Shown piece by piece: positions 38,002 to 46,817 of a DNA stretch of 64,000 nt. The position numbers and the translations under genes are program-made. The stretch's first letter is position 1. The number at the start of each line of letters is the position of its first letter. Source of the stretch: Acidovorax delafieldii (GTDB taxonomy: Bacteria > Pseudomonadota > Gammaproteobacteria > Burkholderiales > Burkholderiaceae_C); the NCBI RefSeq assembly GCF_007993815.1, contig NZ_VJWE01000011.1:434001-498000 (forward strand). The letters are read 5' to 3'. The notes beneath the pieces are model-generated. The model was not told the origin of the DNA. It made no database searches and was given only the letters and a program-made list of their open reading frames with translations.

Positions 38002-39261
38002 ATGCAAATCTATATGGTGGGCGGCGCCGTCCGCGACAAGCTGCTGGGTCGACCGGTGAATGACCACGACTGGGTGGTGGTGGGCGCGACGCCTGAGCAG
38101 ATGCTGGCGCAAGGCTACCTGCCCGTGGGGCGCGACTTCCCCGTCTTTTTGCACCCCGAAACTCGCGAGGAATACGCGCTGGCCCGCACCGAGCGCAAGA
38201 GCGGGCGCGGCTACCGGGGCTTTGTGGTGCAGAGCTCGCCCGATGTGACGCTGGAGGAAGACCTCTCGCGCCGCGACCTCACTATCAATTCAATAGCATC
38301 CAGCACAGATGAATCAGGCGCCACCCGCCTTTTTGACCCCTACCGCGGCGAAAAAGACCTCCGTGCGCGCGTGCTGCGCCATGTGACCGATGCCTTCCGC
38401 GAAGACCCGGTACGCATCCTGCGCGTGGCGCGGTTTGCTGCGCGCTTCACCGACTTCACGGTGGCGCCCGAAACGATGCAGCTGATGCGCGAGATGGTCG
38501 CGCATGGCGAGGTGGACCACCTGGTGGCAGAGCGCGTGTGGCAAGAGCTGGCGCGCGGGCTGATGGAAGCGCAACCCTCGCGCATGTTCGAGGTGCTGCG
38601 CGAGTGTGGCGCGCTGGCCGTACTGCTGCCCGAGGTGGCGCGCCTGTGGGGCGTGCCCCAGCGGGCCGAGTACCACCCCGAGGTGGACACCGGCGTGCAC
38701 CTGATGATGGTGCTGGACATGGCCGCGCGGCTGCAGGCGCCACTCACCGTGCGCTTTGCCTGCCTGGCGCACGACCTGGGCAAGGGCACCACGGCCGCCG
38801 ATGTGCTACCGCGCCACATCGGGCATGAGGAGCGCAGTGCCGAGCTGCTGAAAAACGTGGCCGAGCGCCTGCGCGTGCCCGTGGACTGCCGCGAGACTGC
38901 CGAAGTGGTAGCGCGCGAACACGGGCACATCCACCGCAGCGCCGACCTGTCTGCCGCTGCCCTGGTGCGCCTGCTGGAGCGCTGCGACGCCATCCGCAAG
39001 CCCGAGCGGTTTGCCGAGGTGCTGTTGGCCTGCGAGTGCGATGCGCGCGGGCGGCTGGGGTTTGAAGAGTCCGCGTATCCGCAGCGCCCTCGCCTGCTGG
39101 CCGTGCTGGCCGCCGTCCAATCGGTCGTCACACGCGAGATTGCGGCACAGGCCGCCGCCAAGGGACAAAGCGGCCCGCAGGTGGGTGCGCTGATCCACCA
39201 GGCACGGGTCGAAGCCGTGGCGCAGTGGCTGCACACCCAGGCGCACGGTACCACCACCTGA
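38002..39261 (+). CDS. cca: Multifunctional CCA-adding enzyme (tRNA nucleotidyltransferase)
   Basis: Adds and repairs the 3' CCA of tRNAs. 419 residues, class II: N-terminal nucleotidyltransferase head GGAVRDKLLG with metal-binding Asp pair in NDHDWVVVG, the RRDLTINSIA motif and EDPVRILRVARFAARF; then a C-terminal HD domain (CLAHDLGKG) for phosphatase/phosphodiesterase activity, as in the E. coli-type enzyme. A terminator follows 57 nt after the stop. Confidence 0.95.
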   Translation: MQIYMVGGAVRDKLLGRPVNDHDWVVVGATPEQMLAQGYLPVGRDFPVFLHPETREEYALARTERKSGRGYRGFVVQSSPDVTLEEDLSRRDLTINSIASSTDESGATRLFDPYRGEKDLRARVLRHVTDAFREDPVRILRVARFAARFTDFTVAPETMQLMREMVAHGEVDHLVAERVWQELARGLMEAQPSRMFEVLRECGALAVLLPEVARLWGVPQRAEYHPEVDTGVHLMMVLDMAARLQAPLTVRFACLAHDLGKGTTAADVLPRHIGHEERSAELLKNVAERLRVPVDCRETAEVVAREHGHIHRSADLSAAALVRLLERCDAIRKPERFAEVLLACECDARGRLGFEESAYPQRPRLLAVLAAVQSVVTREIAAQAAAKGQSGPQVGALIHQARVEAVAQWLHTQAHGTTT

Positions 39262-39317
39262 CCGCGTGCGCTACGTCGCCAAGATCGGTCCAACCCTCCC
39301 TACAATCCGCGTCCGCT

Positions 39318-39343
39318 CGCACCCTGAAAAGGGTGCGTCTTTT
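39318..39343 (+). terminator. Rho-independent terminator of cca
   Basis: CGCACCC (39318-39324), loop TGAAAA, GGGTGCG (39331-39337), followed by TCTTTT and, a few bases on, TTTTTT. Confidence 0.85.
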
Positions 39344-39369
39344 GGCTTTTTTGCGATCACGACGCATCC

Positions 39370-39828
39370 ATGACCTCTGTGCACATCCGCCCCGCCACCC
39401 CGGCAGACGCCGACACCATCGCGCCGCTGTTGGATGCCTACCGGCAGTTCTACGAACAGGCACCAGACCTGTCCGGAGCGCGGGCCTTCATTGCAGAGCG
39501 GTTGGAGCGCGAGGAGTCCGTGATCTTGCTTGCGATGGATGGGGCACAGGCAGCGGTGGGCTTTTGCCAGCTCTACCCCACGTTCTGCTCGGTGGAGGCA
39601 GCGCCCATCTACACGCTCTACGACCTGTTCGTGGCGCCCGCAGCGCGCAAGACAGGGGCCGGGCGCAGCTTGCTGCTGGCGGCAGAAGCGACGGCCCGCG
39701 CCCATGGCAAGGTGCGCATGGACCTGACCACGGCACACACCAACACCACGGCGCAAAAGCTCTACGAATCGCTGGGCTGGACGCTGGACACAGTGTTCCG
39801 CGCGTACAACAAGCGTGTCAGCGCCTGA
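39370..39828 (+). CDS. GNAT-family N-acetyltransferase
   Basis: 152 residues, whole-length GNAT domain: VHIRPATPADADTIAPLLDAY at the start, LYDLFVAPAARKTGAGRSLLLAAE with the acetyl-CoA loop at about 88-102, and NTTAQKLYESLGWTLD. Substrate unknown. It begins 26 nt after the cca terminator stem. Its 3' end faces the nrsF gene, 21 nt away. Confidence 0.87.
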   Translation: MTSVHIRPATPADADTIAPLLDAYRQFYEQAPDLSGARAFIAERLEREESVILLAMDGAQAAVGFCQLYPTFCSVEAAPIYTLYDLFVAPAARKTGAGRSLLLAAEATARAHGKVRMDLTTAHTNTTAQKLYESLGWTLDTVFRAYNKRVSA

Positions 39829-39849
39829 CGCTCCATTCCCCCACCAGCG

Positions 39850-40491
39850 CTACCAGCGCAGCAGACGCGGCCCCAGCACAGCCCCCAAAGCAGTCGGTAT
39901 GGCCATGCCCGCCAGATACCACACCGCCAAAAACGGGGTGGCCATCTCGGGGCAATGCAGGGCATACACCAGCGCCCCCAGCGCGCCCGCCAGCAAGCCA
40001 GCGCCCGCTCCTGCCCACGCCAGCCGCGTGGGCGCAGCGCCCTTGAGCGCCCAGAAGCCTCCAACGAACGCCGGGACCGACAGCAAGGCGATATTGAAGG
40101 GACAAGTCCGCCAGGTGCTGCCCAGAATCAGCGGCACACGCTCCGCCGCAGGCACCTGCCACAGAGCCCCCAGGGCCATGGCCCACAGCACCAGCGGCGG
40201 CACCGCCAGCCACAGGGCTGCGAGGCCCAGCGGCATGCCCGGGCGGGCCATGCGGCGCAGCAGCGCCAGGCCAGCGGCTGCCAGGGCGGCCGCAAACACC
40301 AGCTTGCCCCAGAACATGGGCAACGCCATGGTCGCCAGCAGGTCAGGGCGCAGACCGAACAGGGCCAGCATCAGCACCCCGGCACCGGCAATGCCCACGG
40401 CGCTGGCGACAGCAAACCGTCGCTCAATAGCGGCGGGCTGCACCGGCCGGTCATCGGTGGCCAGCAGGTGGATCAATTCATCGGTTTTCAT
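39850..40491 (-). CDS. nrsF: NrsF-type anti-sigma factor (DUF1109)
   Basis: 213 residues with six predicted membrane helices and a short cytoplasmic N-terminus ([19 protein letters not shown]) that would hold the sigma factor. DUF1109 proteins pair with SigF-type ECF sigma factors and release them on metal or redox stress. Three Cys are present, one in a [11 protein letters not shown] loop, in keeping with metal or thiol sensing known for this family. Its start overlaps the end of the sigma gene (ATGA), giving translational coupling. Confidence 0.9.
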   Translation of the reverse strand: MKTDELIHLLATDDRPVQPAAIERRFAVASAVGIAGAGVLMLALFGLRPDLLATMALPMFWGKLVFAAALAAAGLALLRRMARPGMPLGLAALWLAVPPLVLWAMALGALWQVPAAERVPLILGSTWRTCPFNIALLSVPAFVGGFWALKGAAPTRLAWAGAGAGLLAGALGALVYALHCPEMATPFLAVWYLAGMAIPTALGAVLGPRLLRW

Positions 40492-41033
40492 GCCATTCCC
40501 CTGATCTTGGCGGCCAGGGCCTTGAGCCCCCGGTGCACGCCGACTTTGACGGCCGACTCCGACAACCCCGTGAGGCGCGCCGTCTCGACCACCGACAACC
40601 CTTCCAGCTTCACATACTCAATGGGCAGCCGCTGCTTGTCTGGCAGCGTGCGCAAAAGCTGCCCCAGGTCCCGCCGAGCTTCGGCGGCCTCGCTGTCGCT
40701 GGTGGCAAACAACTCGTCGGCATCGTCCAGCGGGTCGTTGCGGCCCTCCTTCACGGCATGCGAGCGCAGCCAGTCGATGAGCTTGTAGCGCGCAATCGCG
40801 TGCGCCCAGGCCGTCACCGGCATCTCGGGCCGGTAGGTGTGGCGCTGGTTGTGCACGGCCAGCAGCGTCTCCTGCACCAGGTCTTCCACCTCATCGGGCC
40901 GCTGCGCAAGGCGGCGGCGAAGGAAGGCGCGCAGGTGGGCGCTCAGCTCCTTCAAAAAACGCTGGTAAGCGGCTGCATCGGCATCCAGCCCCTGCATCAG
41001 CAAGCCGCGCAAGCGCTCTTCCACTATCTCCAT
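40488..41033 (-). CDS. sigF: ECF sigma factor, SigF type
   Basis: 181 residues: sigma2 region [21 protein letters not shown] and [19 protein letters not shown], sigma4 region [21 protein letters not shown] followed by [17 protein letters not shown]. Start at [10 protein letters not shown]; the 18 further upstream in-frame residues overlap the promoter. The gene is divergent from the bufferin operon and carries a promoter with the same unusual sequence as that operon, so it very likely recognises both. Controlled by the coupled NrsF. Confidence 0.92.
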   Translation of the reverse strand: MEIVEERLRGLLMQGLDADAAAYQRFLKELSAHLRAFLRRRLAQRPDEVEDLVQETLLAVHNQRHTYRPEMPVTAWAHAIARYKLIDWLRSHAVKEGRNDPLDDADELFATSDSEAAEARRDLGQLLRTLPDKQRLPIEYVKLEGLSVVETARLTGLSESAVKVGVHRGLKALAAKIRGMA

Positions 41034-41050
41034 GGTGTCTCCCTGCAAGG

Positions 41051-41078
41051 AATTCGTATGCCGGGGCCAATGGGTTAC
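41051..41078 (-). promoter_or_regulatory. SigF-type promoter of sigF-nrsF
   Basis: On the minus strand: GTAACC (41078-41073), 16-nt spacer, CGAATT (41056-41051), 17 nt before the sigF start codon. The same hexamers with the same spacing occur in the divergent promoter. As I recall, GTAACC-N16-CGAA is the Caulobacter SigF promoter pattern. Confidence 0.85.
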
Positions 41079-41131
41079 AGGCAACACAAAAAATATTTGC
41101 GCAACGCCGCCACGATTTTTTGAGCAGTGCT

Positions 41132-41159
41132 GTAACCCGCCTGCTGCACAGCCCGAATT
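41132..41159 (+). promoter_or_regulatory. SigF-type promoter of the bufferin operon
   Basis: GTAACC (41132-41137), 16-nt spacer, CGAATT (41154-41159). It lies about 86 nt ahead of bufA1, giving a leader of roughly 80 nt. It shares both hexamers and the spacing with the sigF promoter on the other strand. Confidence 0.87.
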
Positions 41160-41245
41160 ACAACGCAGATCGGGCTACTCAATGCGACCTCTGTGCCGCC
41201 ACCCGGTCGGATTCAACCTTTATCCAACCCTCGGAGAACCGTACC

Positions 41246-41539
41246 ATGACCACTCGCACCCTCAGCCTCGGCGCCCTCGCACTTGTTGCCCTGACCTCTG
41301 GCGCCGCCATGGCCCAAACCAACGCCGCCCCCATGGACGGCGCCAAGCCTGCCATGGAGAAGTGCTACGGCGTCTCGATGGCTGGCAAGAACGACTGCGC
41401 TGCAGGTCCCGGCACCACCTGCGCGGGCACGTCCAAGATGGACTACCAGGGCAACGCCTGGAAGTTTGTGCCCGCAGGCACCTGCACCACCATCAAGACG
41501 CCCAAGGGCATGGGCATGCTGACGCCCATGAAGAGCTGA
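41246..41539 (+). CDS. bufA1: Bufferin-1 precursor peptide (DUF2282)
   Basis: 97 residues with a signal peptide (residues 1-23, GAAMA/Q). The mature part has the DUF2282 pattern [15 protein letters not shown] with four Cys at 40, 51, 59 and 80. In bufferins the BufB-BufC enzyme turns some core Cys into 5-thiooxazoles, and the exported peptide binds copper; this chemistry is known for the family and not visible here. The short ATG start at 41246 follows TCGGAGAA and opens directly into the signal peptide; longer upstream frames cross the promoter. bufB begins 2 nt after its stop. A Met-rich tail ([12 protein letters not shown]) is notable. Confidence 0.92.
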   Translation: MTTRTLSLGALALVALTSGAAMAQTNAAPMDGAKPAMEKCYGVSMAGKNDCAAGPGTTCAGTSKMDYQGNAWKFVPAGTCTTIKTPKGMGMLTPMKS

Positions 41540-41541
41540 CC

Positions 41542-42390
41542 ATGGCATCCCCTCTCACCGCCGGCCTGGGTCTCAAGCCCCAGCACTACGACGAGGCGCT
41601 GCGGTGCACTGCCCCCGGCCTGTGGTGGGAGGTGCACCCCGAGAACTACCTGGCCGACGGCGGCCCGCGCCTGGCCTGGCTCGAAGCCATCCGCTCGCGC
41701 CATCCGGTGGCACTGCATGGAGTGTCACTGTCGCTTGCGGCCGATGCACCGCCCGATGCCACCCACCTGGCACGGCTGACCACCCTCGCAAGGCGCGTGG
41801 AGCCCGCCATCATTTCGGAGCACCTGGCCTGGTCCACCTGGCGCGGGCAATACCTGCCCGACCTGTTGCCGTTTCCGCGCACGCACGCGGCACTGAACCG
41901 CATCGCCGGCAACATCGCCCGCACGCAGGACGTGCTGCAGCGCCCCATCGCCATCGAGAACCCCACGCATTACCTGCACATCGACGGCCACGACTGGGCG
42001 GAAACCGATTTTCTGGCCGAGCTGGTGCGGCGCACTGGTTGCACCCTGCTGCTGGACGTGAACAACGTGTACATCAGCGCCAACAACCTGGGATTTAGCG
42101 CGCAAGCCTACCTCGAAGCTTTCCCCCTGCACGCTGTGGCAGAGATCCACCTGGCAGGCCACCATGCCGACCCGGTGCATGGCAATGCTCTGCTGATCGA
42201 TAGCCACGATGCGCCCATCGCGCCAGCGGTGTGGGCGCTGTACGAGCAGGTGATGGCGCGCACCGGCCCCGTGCCCACCCTGATCGAACGCGACGACCAG
42301 TTGCCTACCTTCAATGAACTGCTGGCCGAGCGGGAGCAGGCCCACCGCGCGCTCGCCCATGCACAGCCCCGGGAGGTTGCATGCAGCTGA
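41542..42390 (+). CDS. bufB: Bufferin-modifying enzyme, MNIO family (DUF692)
   Basis: 282 residues, TIM-barrel multinuclear non-haem iron oxidase. The metal-ligand motifs are in order: WEVHPENY (Glu30, His32), LHGVSLS (His59), SEHLAW, AIENPTHY, LLDVNNVY, EIHLAGHH and IERDD. It would oxidise Cys of the BufA1 core to thiooxazole with its partner BufC. The start ATG at 41542 is 2 nt past the bufA1 stop; the long in-frame extension upstream is an artefact. Ten nt overlap with bufC shows tight coupling. Confidence 0.93.
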   Translation: MASPLTAGLGLKPQHYDEALRCTAPGLWWEVHPENYLADGGPRLAWLEAIRSRHPVALHGVSLSLAADAPPDATHLARLTTLARRVEPAIISEHLAWSTWRGQYLPDLLPFPRTHAALNRIAGNIARTQDVLQRPIAIENPTHYLHIDGHDWAETDFLAELVRRTGCTLLLDVNNVYISANNLGFSAQAYLEAFPLHAVAEIHLAGHHADPVHGNALLIDSHDAPIAPAVWALYEQVMARTGPVPTLIERDDQLPTFNELLAEREQAHRALAHAQPREVACS

Positions 42391-43142
42391 GCACCTTTCA
42401 GGATGGCTTCTCTGCCGCGCTGCTCGGCGATGCTACAGATGCACCGTGGCTGTCCGCATTGGAAGCTCAGCCCGGTTTTGCCGTGTACCGCAACACCGTG
42501 CTCAAGGGCTGTATCGATGCGCTGCAGGCCAATTACCCCACGGTGTGCCGGCTGGTGGGCGAAGACTGGTTCCGCGCCGCTGCGGCTGTGTTTGCCCGCG
42601 CGCAGCCGCCGCGTGACGGCCTGCTGGTGGACTATGGCGCGGGGTTTGACAACTTTCTGGCCGGTTTTGCACCGGCCACCGAGCTGCCCTACCTGAGCGC
42701 CGTGGCGCACCTGGACCGCTGCTGGACCGCATGCCATCTGGCGGCAGACGCCACCGCCGTGGACCGCCACTGGCTGGCACAGCAGGCCCCTGACACTTTG
42801 CCCCTGGTGCATCTGCGGCCTCACCCCGCCGCACGCTGGGCTTGGTGTGACGAGCATCCGGCTTATGCCCTGTGGCAGAGCCACCGTGAAGGTCTGCATC
42901 CCAATGAGGCGCTGGAGTGGACGGGCGATGGCGCCTTGCTGACCCGGCCCCATGCCGAAGTGGTGTGGCACCCCTTGTCGCGGGCAGGCACGGCTTTTTT
43001 GGACGCCTGCGCTGATGGCCGCACGCTGGAAGCCGCCGCCACATCGGCCCTGAATGCCGAACCCACCGCCGACTTCGCCGCCCTAATCAGCACATTGCTG
43101 GACGCAGGCGCATTGATACTCACCGAATCACGCACAGGCTGA
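42381..43142 (+). CDS. bufC: Bufferin biosynthesis partner protein (DUF2063)
   Basis: 253 residues with the DUF2063 N-terminal pattern: [38 protein letters not shown] and [13 protein letters not shown]. In MNIO systems this protein binds the precursor peptide and delivers it to BufB. The C-terminal half ([11 protein letters not shown]...[13 protein letters not shown]) is the winged-helix-like peptide-recognition region. Overlaps bufB by 10 nt and precedes the DoxX gene by 10 nt. Confidence 0.9.
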   Translation: MQLSTFQDGFSAALLGDATDAPWLSALEAQPGFAVYRNTVLKGCIDALQANYPTVCRLVGEDWFRAAAAVFARAQPPRDGLLVDYGAGFDNFLAGFAPATELPYLSAVAHLDRCWTACHLAADATAVDRHWLAQQAPDTLPLVHLRPHPAARWAWCDEHPAYALWQSHREGLHPNEALEWTGDGALLTRPHAEVVWHPLSRAGTAFLDACADGRTLEAAATSALNAEPTADFAALISTLLDAGALILTESRTG

Positions 43143-43152
43143 GGAGCCCTTC

Positions 43153-43626
43153 ATGACCACCAGCACACACTTCCCTTCGGCCCCTGCCAAAGGCCCACGC
43201 TTGCTCTTGGCGCGCCTGGCCGACACCGCCACCTGGCTCACCCCGCACAGCTTGCTGGCACTGGTCAACCGGGTGGCCATTGCGGGCATCTTCTGGATGT
43301 CGGCACGCACCAAGGTCGAGGGCTGGTTCACCATCTCCGACAGCGCGTATGCGCTGTTCCGCGACGAGTACAAGCTGCCCGTGCTGCCGCCCGAGCTGGC
43401 AGCGCAGATGGCCACCGCGGCAGAGCACCTGTTTCCGGTGCTGCTGGTGCTGGGCCTGTTCACACGTCTGTCGGCCCTGGCGCTGCTGGGCATGACGCTG
43501 ACAATTCAGCTGTTTGTCTACCCGGACGCCTGGCCCACCCACCTGTCATGGGCGGGGCTGATGCTGTACCTGGTGGGGCGCGGTGCAGGCAACGTGTCGC
43601 TGGACCGCGCGTTCGGAGTCCGTTGA
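43153..43626 (+). CDS. DoxX-family membrane protein of the bufferin operon
   Basis: 157 residues, four predicted membrane helices from about residue 38 ([62 protein letters not shown]). DoxX proteins are common members of buf clusters; their job there is not established, with redox or quinone-linked roles proposed. Last gene of the operon. It converges on the thioredoxin gene, with a GTTGAAG/CTTCAAC hairpin (43630-43652) in the junction. Confidence 0.88.
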   Translation: MTTSTHFPSAPAKGPRLLLARLADTATWLTPHSLLALVNRVAIAGIFWMSARTKVEGWFTISDSAYALFRDEYKLPVLPPELAAQMATAAEHLFPVLLVLGLFTRLSALALLGMTLTIQLFVYPDAWPTHLSWAGLMLYLVGRGAGNVSLDRAFGVR

Positions 43627-43647
43627 TCCGTTGAAGCGATAGTCTCT

Positions 43648-44085
43648 TCAACCACCGGCCGTACGCACCCACCGCACGATGTCTGCCGCCCCCAGCGCGC
43701 CCGAAATGCGCGCCACCTCACGCCCTTGCTGGAACAGGATCATGGTCGGAATGCTGCGGATGGCGTAGCGCGCCGCAATGGCCTGCTGGTCTTCGGTGTT
43801 GAGCTTGGCCAGGCGCACGCGGGGTTCCAGCTCACGGGCAGCCTGCGCAAAAGCAGGCGCCATCTGGCGGCAGGGACCGCACCACGGGGCCCAAAAATCC
43901 ACCAGCACCGGGATGTGGCTGCGCACCACATGCTTGTCAAAGCTGGTGGCATCCAGCTCCAGCGGCGCCCCAGCAAACAGGGGCTGATGGCATTGGCCAC
44001 AGTCGGGCGCGCTGCCCAAGTCGGCGCTCTGCACGCGGTTGGTGGTGTGGCAATGGGGGCAGACGATGTGCAGGGCTTCGGTCAT
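43648..44085 (-). CDS. trxC: Thioredoxin 2 (zinc-containing thioredoxin)
   Basis: 145 residues. An N-terminal zinc ribbon with Cys9, Cys12, Cys29 and Cys32 (CPHC and CGQC pairs) leads into a thioredoxin fold with the WAPWCGPCR active site (Cys69, Cys72) and the cis-Pro loop RSIPTMILF. Reduces protein disulfides, often under oxidative stress. Start at MTEALHIVCPHC; 14 further upstream in-frame residues do not fit. It faces the bufferin operon tail to tail, so is not part of it. Confidence 0.93.
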   Translation of the reverse strand: MTEALHIVCPHCHTTNRVQSADLGSAPDCGQCHQPLFAGAPLELDATSFDKHVVRSHIPVLVDFWAPWCGPCRQMAPAFAQAARELEPRVRLAKLNTEDQQAIAARYAIRSIPTMILFQQGREVARISGALGAADIVRWVRTAGG

Positions 44086-44229
44086 GGCGTGGCGGGGGCA
44101 TCGGGGTCTCTGAACACATTGCGGCACTGGCTCTCCGTTTCAAGAGGTCGCAAACCTTGCGCGCGTTTACCAGCCCAGAATCCCCCTGGTCGCCATATCT
44201 GCATTGCAGCGTCTGCTATGGTTTCGTGC

Positions 44230-44967
44230 ATGCAGCTGCTCCCCACACTGACAACTGCCCATGCGCTTTTTCTCGACTTCGATGGCACGCTCACCGAGCT
44301 GGCACCGCGCCCCGAGGCGGTGCGCATCGCGTCGGGGCTGATTCCCACGCTGTCATCGCTGCATACCCAGCTGGGCGGCGCGCTGGCCATCGTGACTGGC
44401 AGGCCCGAGGCCGACATCGACGGATTTCTGGCGCCACTGCGCCTGCCACTGGCGAGCGAACATGGGGCCCAATACCGTCTGGGCGAGACTTCCGTTCCCG
44501 CCACTGAGCCACCCGCCCTCGAGCCCGTGTTACAGGCCGCCCAAGACCTTGCAGCACGGCACCCCGGCCTGCTGGTGGAGACCAAGCGTGTGAGCGTGGC
44601 CCTGCACTACCGCCTGGCCCCCCACCTCGAATCCCTGTGCCACGACACGCTGGTGCGGGCCATGCGCGAGGTGGAAGGTGTGGAACTGCTGCGTGGCAAA
44701 TGCGTCTTTGAAGTGAAACCCCGTGGCGTTCACAAAGGCCAGGCCATCGTCGACTTCATGACACAGCCACCCTTTGTGGGCCGCACGCCGGTCTTTGTGG
44801 GCGATGACGTCACCGACGAGGCCGGCTTTGCCGCTGTGCAGACGCTCGGCGGCTGGGGCATCAAGGTGGGCGAAGGGCCCACCATGGCACAACACCGCTG
44901 CATGACATCGGCCGCACTGCGGGGCTGGTTGTCGTCTGCACGCACAACGCTGGAGCGCGAACGATGA
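44230..44967 (+). CDS. otsB: Trehalose-6-phosphate phosphatase
   Basis: 245 residues, HAD superfamily. Motif I FLDFDGTLTEL with Asp16 and Asp18, cap region, and late motif FVGDDVTDEAGF with two metal-binding Asp. Dephosphorylates trehalose 6-phosphate made by OtsA. An ATG 12 nt upstream is possible; the much longer open frame to 43726 is antisense to trxC and rejected. The stop overlaps the next gene's start (ATGA). Confidence 0.92.
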   Translation: MQLLPTLTTAHALFLDFDGTLTELAPRPEAVRIASGLIPTLSSLHTQLGGALAIVTGRPEADIDGFLAPLRLPLASEHGAQYRLGETSVPATEPPALEPVLQAAQDLAARHPGLLVETKRVSVALHYRLAPHLESLCHDTLVRAMREVEGVELLRGKCVFEVKPRGVHKGQAIVDFMTQPPFVGRTPVFVGDDVTDEAGFAAVQTLGGWGIKVGEGPTMAQHRCMTSAALRGWLSSARTTLERER

Positions 44968-46769
44968 ACACAGCCGCCACACACCCCCAGACGGGCTCGC
45001 TCAACCTCGGGATGATCGGCAACTGCGCCATCAGCGCGCTCATAGACGACCACGCCCGTATGGTGTGGTGCTGCCTGCCGCGCTTTGATGGCGACCCGGT
45101 GTTCAACGCCCTGCTGCAGCCCGGGGATGAGGGCAGCCACTTTGCGATCGAGCTGGAAGACCTGGCATCGGCCCACCAGTGGTACGAACCGAACACCGCC
45201 ATCCTGCGCACGCAGTTGTTCGACAAGGCGGGCCACGGCATCGAGATCACCGACTTTGCGCCGCGCTTTTACAGCCGCTCGCGCTACTTCCGGCCCATGA
45301 CGCTGGTGCGCCGGGTGCGGCCCATCCAGGGGTCGCCGCGCATCCGGGTGGCGCTCAAGGTGCGCTATGACTGGGGCCAGACCACCCCCGAGATCACGCG
45401 CGGCAGCAACCACATCCGCTACGTGGGCGAGAGCATGACGCTGCGCCTGTCCACCGATGCGCCGGTGTCGCATGTGCTCTCGGGCCAGGCGTTTGTGCTC
45501 ACGCGCGAACACAACTTTTTGCTGGGAGCCGACGAGACGCTAGTGGACGGCATTGCCGACACCGCCCGCCACTTCGAGCAGGAGACCACGGCCTACTGGC
45601 GCAGCTGGAGCCGCGCGCTGGCCATTCCGCTGGAGTGGCAGGACGCAGTGATCCGCGCAGCCATCACGCTCAAGCTGTCGCTGTACGAAGAAACCGGCGC
45701 CATCGTGGCCGCCATGACCACCAGCATCCCCGAATCCGCCCACAGCGGCCGCAACTGGGACTACCGCTACTGCTGGCTGCGTGACGCGTTTTTTGTGGTG
45801 CGCGCACTCAACAGCATCTCCGAGGTGGGCACCATGGAGGACTACCTGCGCTGGCTGAGCAACGTGGTGGTCGAAGGCGGCGACGGCCATATCCAGCCGC
45901 TGTATGGCATTGGGCTGGAGAAAGACCTGCCCGAAAGTTTCGTACCCCAGCTGTCGGGCTACCGGGGCATGGGCCCGGTGCGCGTGGGCAACCAGGCGGC
46001 GGAGCATTTTCAGCACGACGTGTACGGCAACATCGTGCTGGGCGCGGCCCAGGCCTTTCACGACCACCGCCTGCTGCACCGCGCGGGCCTGGCCGAATTC
46101 AAGCGGCTGGAACAGGTGGGCGACAACGCCGTACGCGTGTACGGCCAGCCCGACGCGGGCATGTGGGAGCTGCGCACGCGCGCCCGGGTGCACACCTCGT
46201 CGGCCCTGATGAGCTGGGCCGCCTGCGACCGGCTGGCCAAGATCGCCGCCACCCTGCAGCTGGCCGACCGTGCCAGCCACTGGCAACAGCATGCCGACCG
46301 CATGCGCACAGAGATCCTCGACAAGTCATGGTGCGAAGAACGCCAGGCGTTTGCCGAGAGTTTTGGCGGGCATGAGCTGGACGCCAGCGTGCTGCTGATG
46401 GCCGAGGTGGGACTCATCGACCCGAAAGACCCGCGTTTTGTGAGCACCGTGGAGGCCATGGAAAAGAGCCTTTGCGATGGCCCCTACATGCGCCGCTACG
46501 AGGCGGCCGACGACTTTGGCAAGCCCGAAACGGCCTTCAACATCTGCACCTTCTGGCGCATCGACGCGCTGGCGCGCATTGGCCGCAAGGCCGAGGCGCG
46601 GGCCATCTTCGAGACCATGCTGGCCGCCCGCAACCCGCTGGGCCTGCTGTCGGAAGACACGCATCCCGACACCCGCGAGATGTGGGGCAACTTCCCGCAG
46701 ACCTATTCGATGGTGGGCGTGATCAACGCCGCTGTGCGCCTGTCCGCGCCCTGGGACAGCGTGATTTGA
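44964..46769 (+). CDS. Glycoside hydrolase family 15 protein (glucoamylase/trehalase-like)
   Basis: 601 residues with an N-terminal beta-domain (LNLGMIGNCAISALIDDHARMVWCCLPRFD) and an (alpha/alpha)6 catalytic domain containing NWDYRYCWLRDAFF and a late acid/base region KPETAFNICTFWRIDAL. Family 15 includes glucoamylases and trehalases. Lying between otsB and otsA, and coupled to otsB, it probably acts on trehalose or a related alpha-glucan; this is inferred from context. No signal peptide, so cytoplasmic. Confidence 0.9.
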   Translation: MNTAATHPQTGSLNLGMIGNCAISALIDDHARMVWCCLPRFDGDPVFNALLQPGDEGSHFAIELEDLASAHQWYEPNTAILRTQLFDKAGHGIEITDFAPRFYSRSRYFRPMTLVRRVRPIQGSPRIRVALKVRYDWGQTTPEITRGSNHIRYVGESMTLRLSTDAPVSHVLSGQAFVLTREHNFLLGADETLVDGIADTARHFEQETTAYWRSWSRALAIPLEWQDAVIRAAITLKLSLYEETGAIVAAMTTSIPESAHSGRNWDYRYCWLRDAFFVVRALNSISEVGTMEDYLRWLSNVVVEGGDGHIQPLYGIGLEKDLPESFVPQLSGYRGMGPVRVGNQAAEHFQHDVYGNIVLGAAQAFHDHRLLHRAGLAEFKRLEQVGDNAVRVYGQPDAGMWELRTRARVHTSSALMSWAACDRLAKIAATLQLADRASHWQQHADRMRTEILDKSWCEERQAFAESFGGHELDASVLLMAEVGLIDPKDPRFVSTVEAMEKSLCDGPYMRRYEAADDFGKPETAFNICTFWRIDALARIGRKAEARAIFETMLAARNPLGLLSEDTHPDTREMWGNFPQTYSMVGVINAAVRLSAPWDSVI

Positions 46770-46817
46770 GGCGCTGTCCGACAGATCACCACCCCCTGTT
46801 ACAAGGAAGATCGACGG

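Noticed and set aside
38281-38302. Partial match to the dispersed repeat inside cca (TATCAATTCAATAGCATC)
   Set aside because: Only the AT-rich tail matches, and the upstream bases encode the conserved RRDLTIN motif, so this is probably chance.
43726-44229. In-frame upstream extension of otsB
   Set aside because: It is antisense to trxC and lacks HAD-family residues; the true start is at the HAD motif N-terminus.
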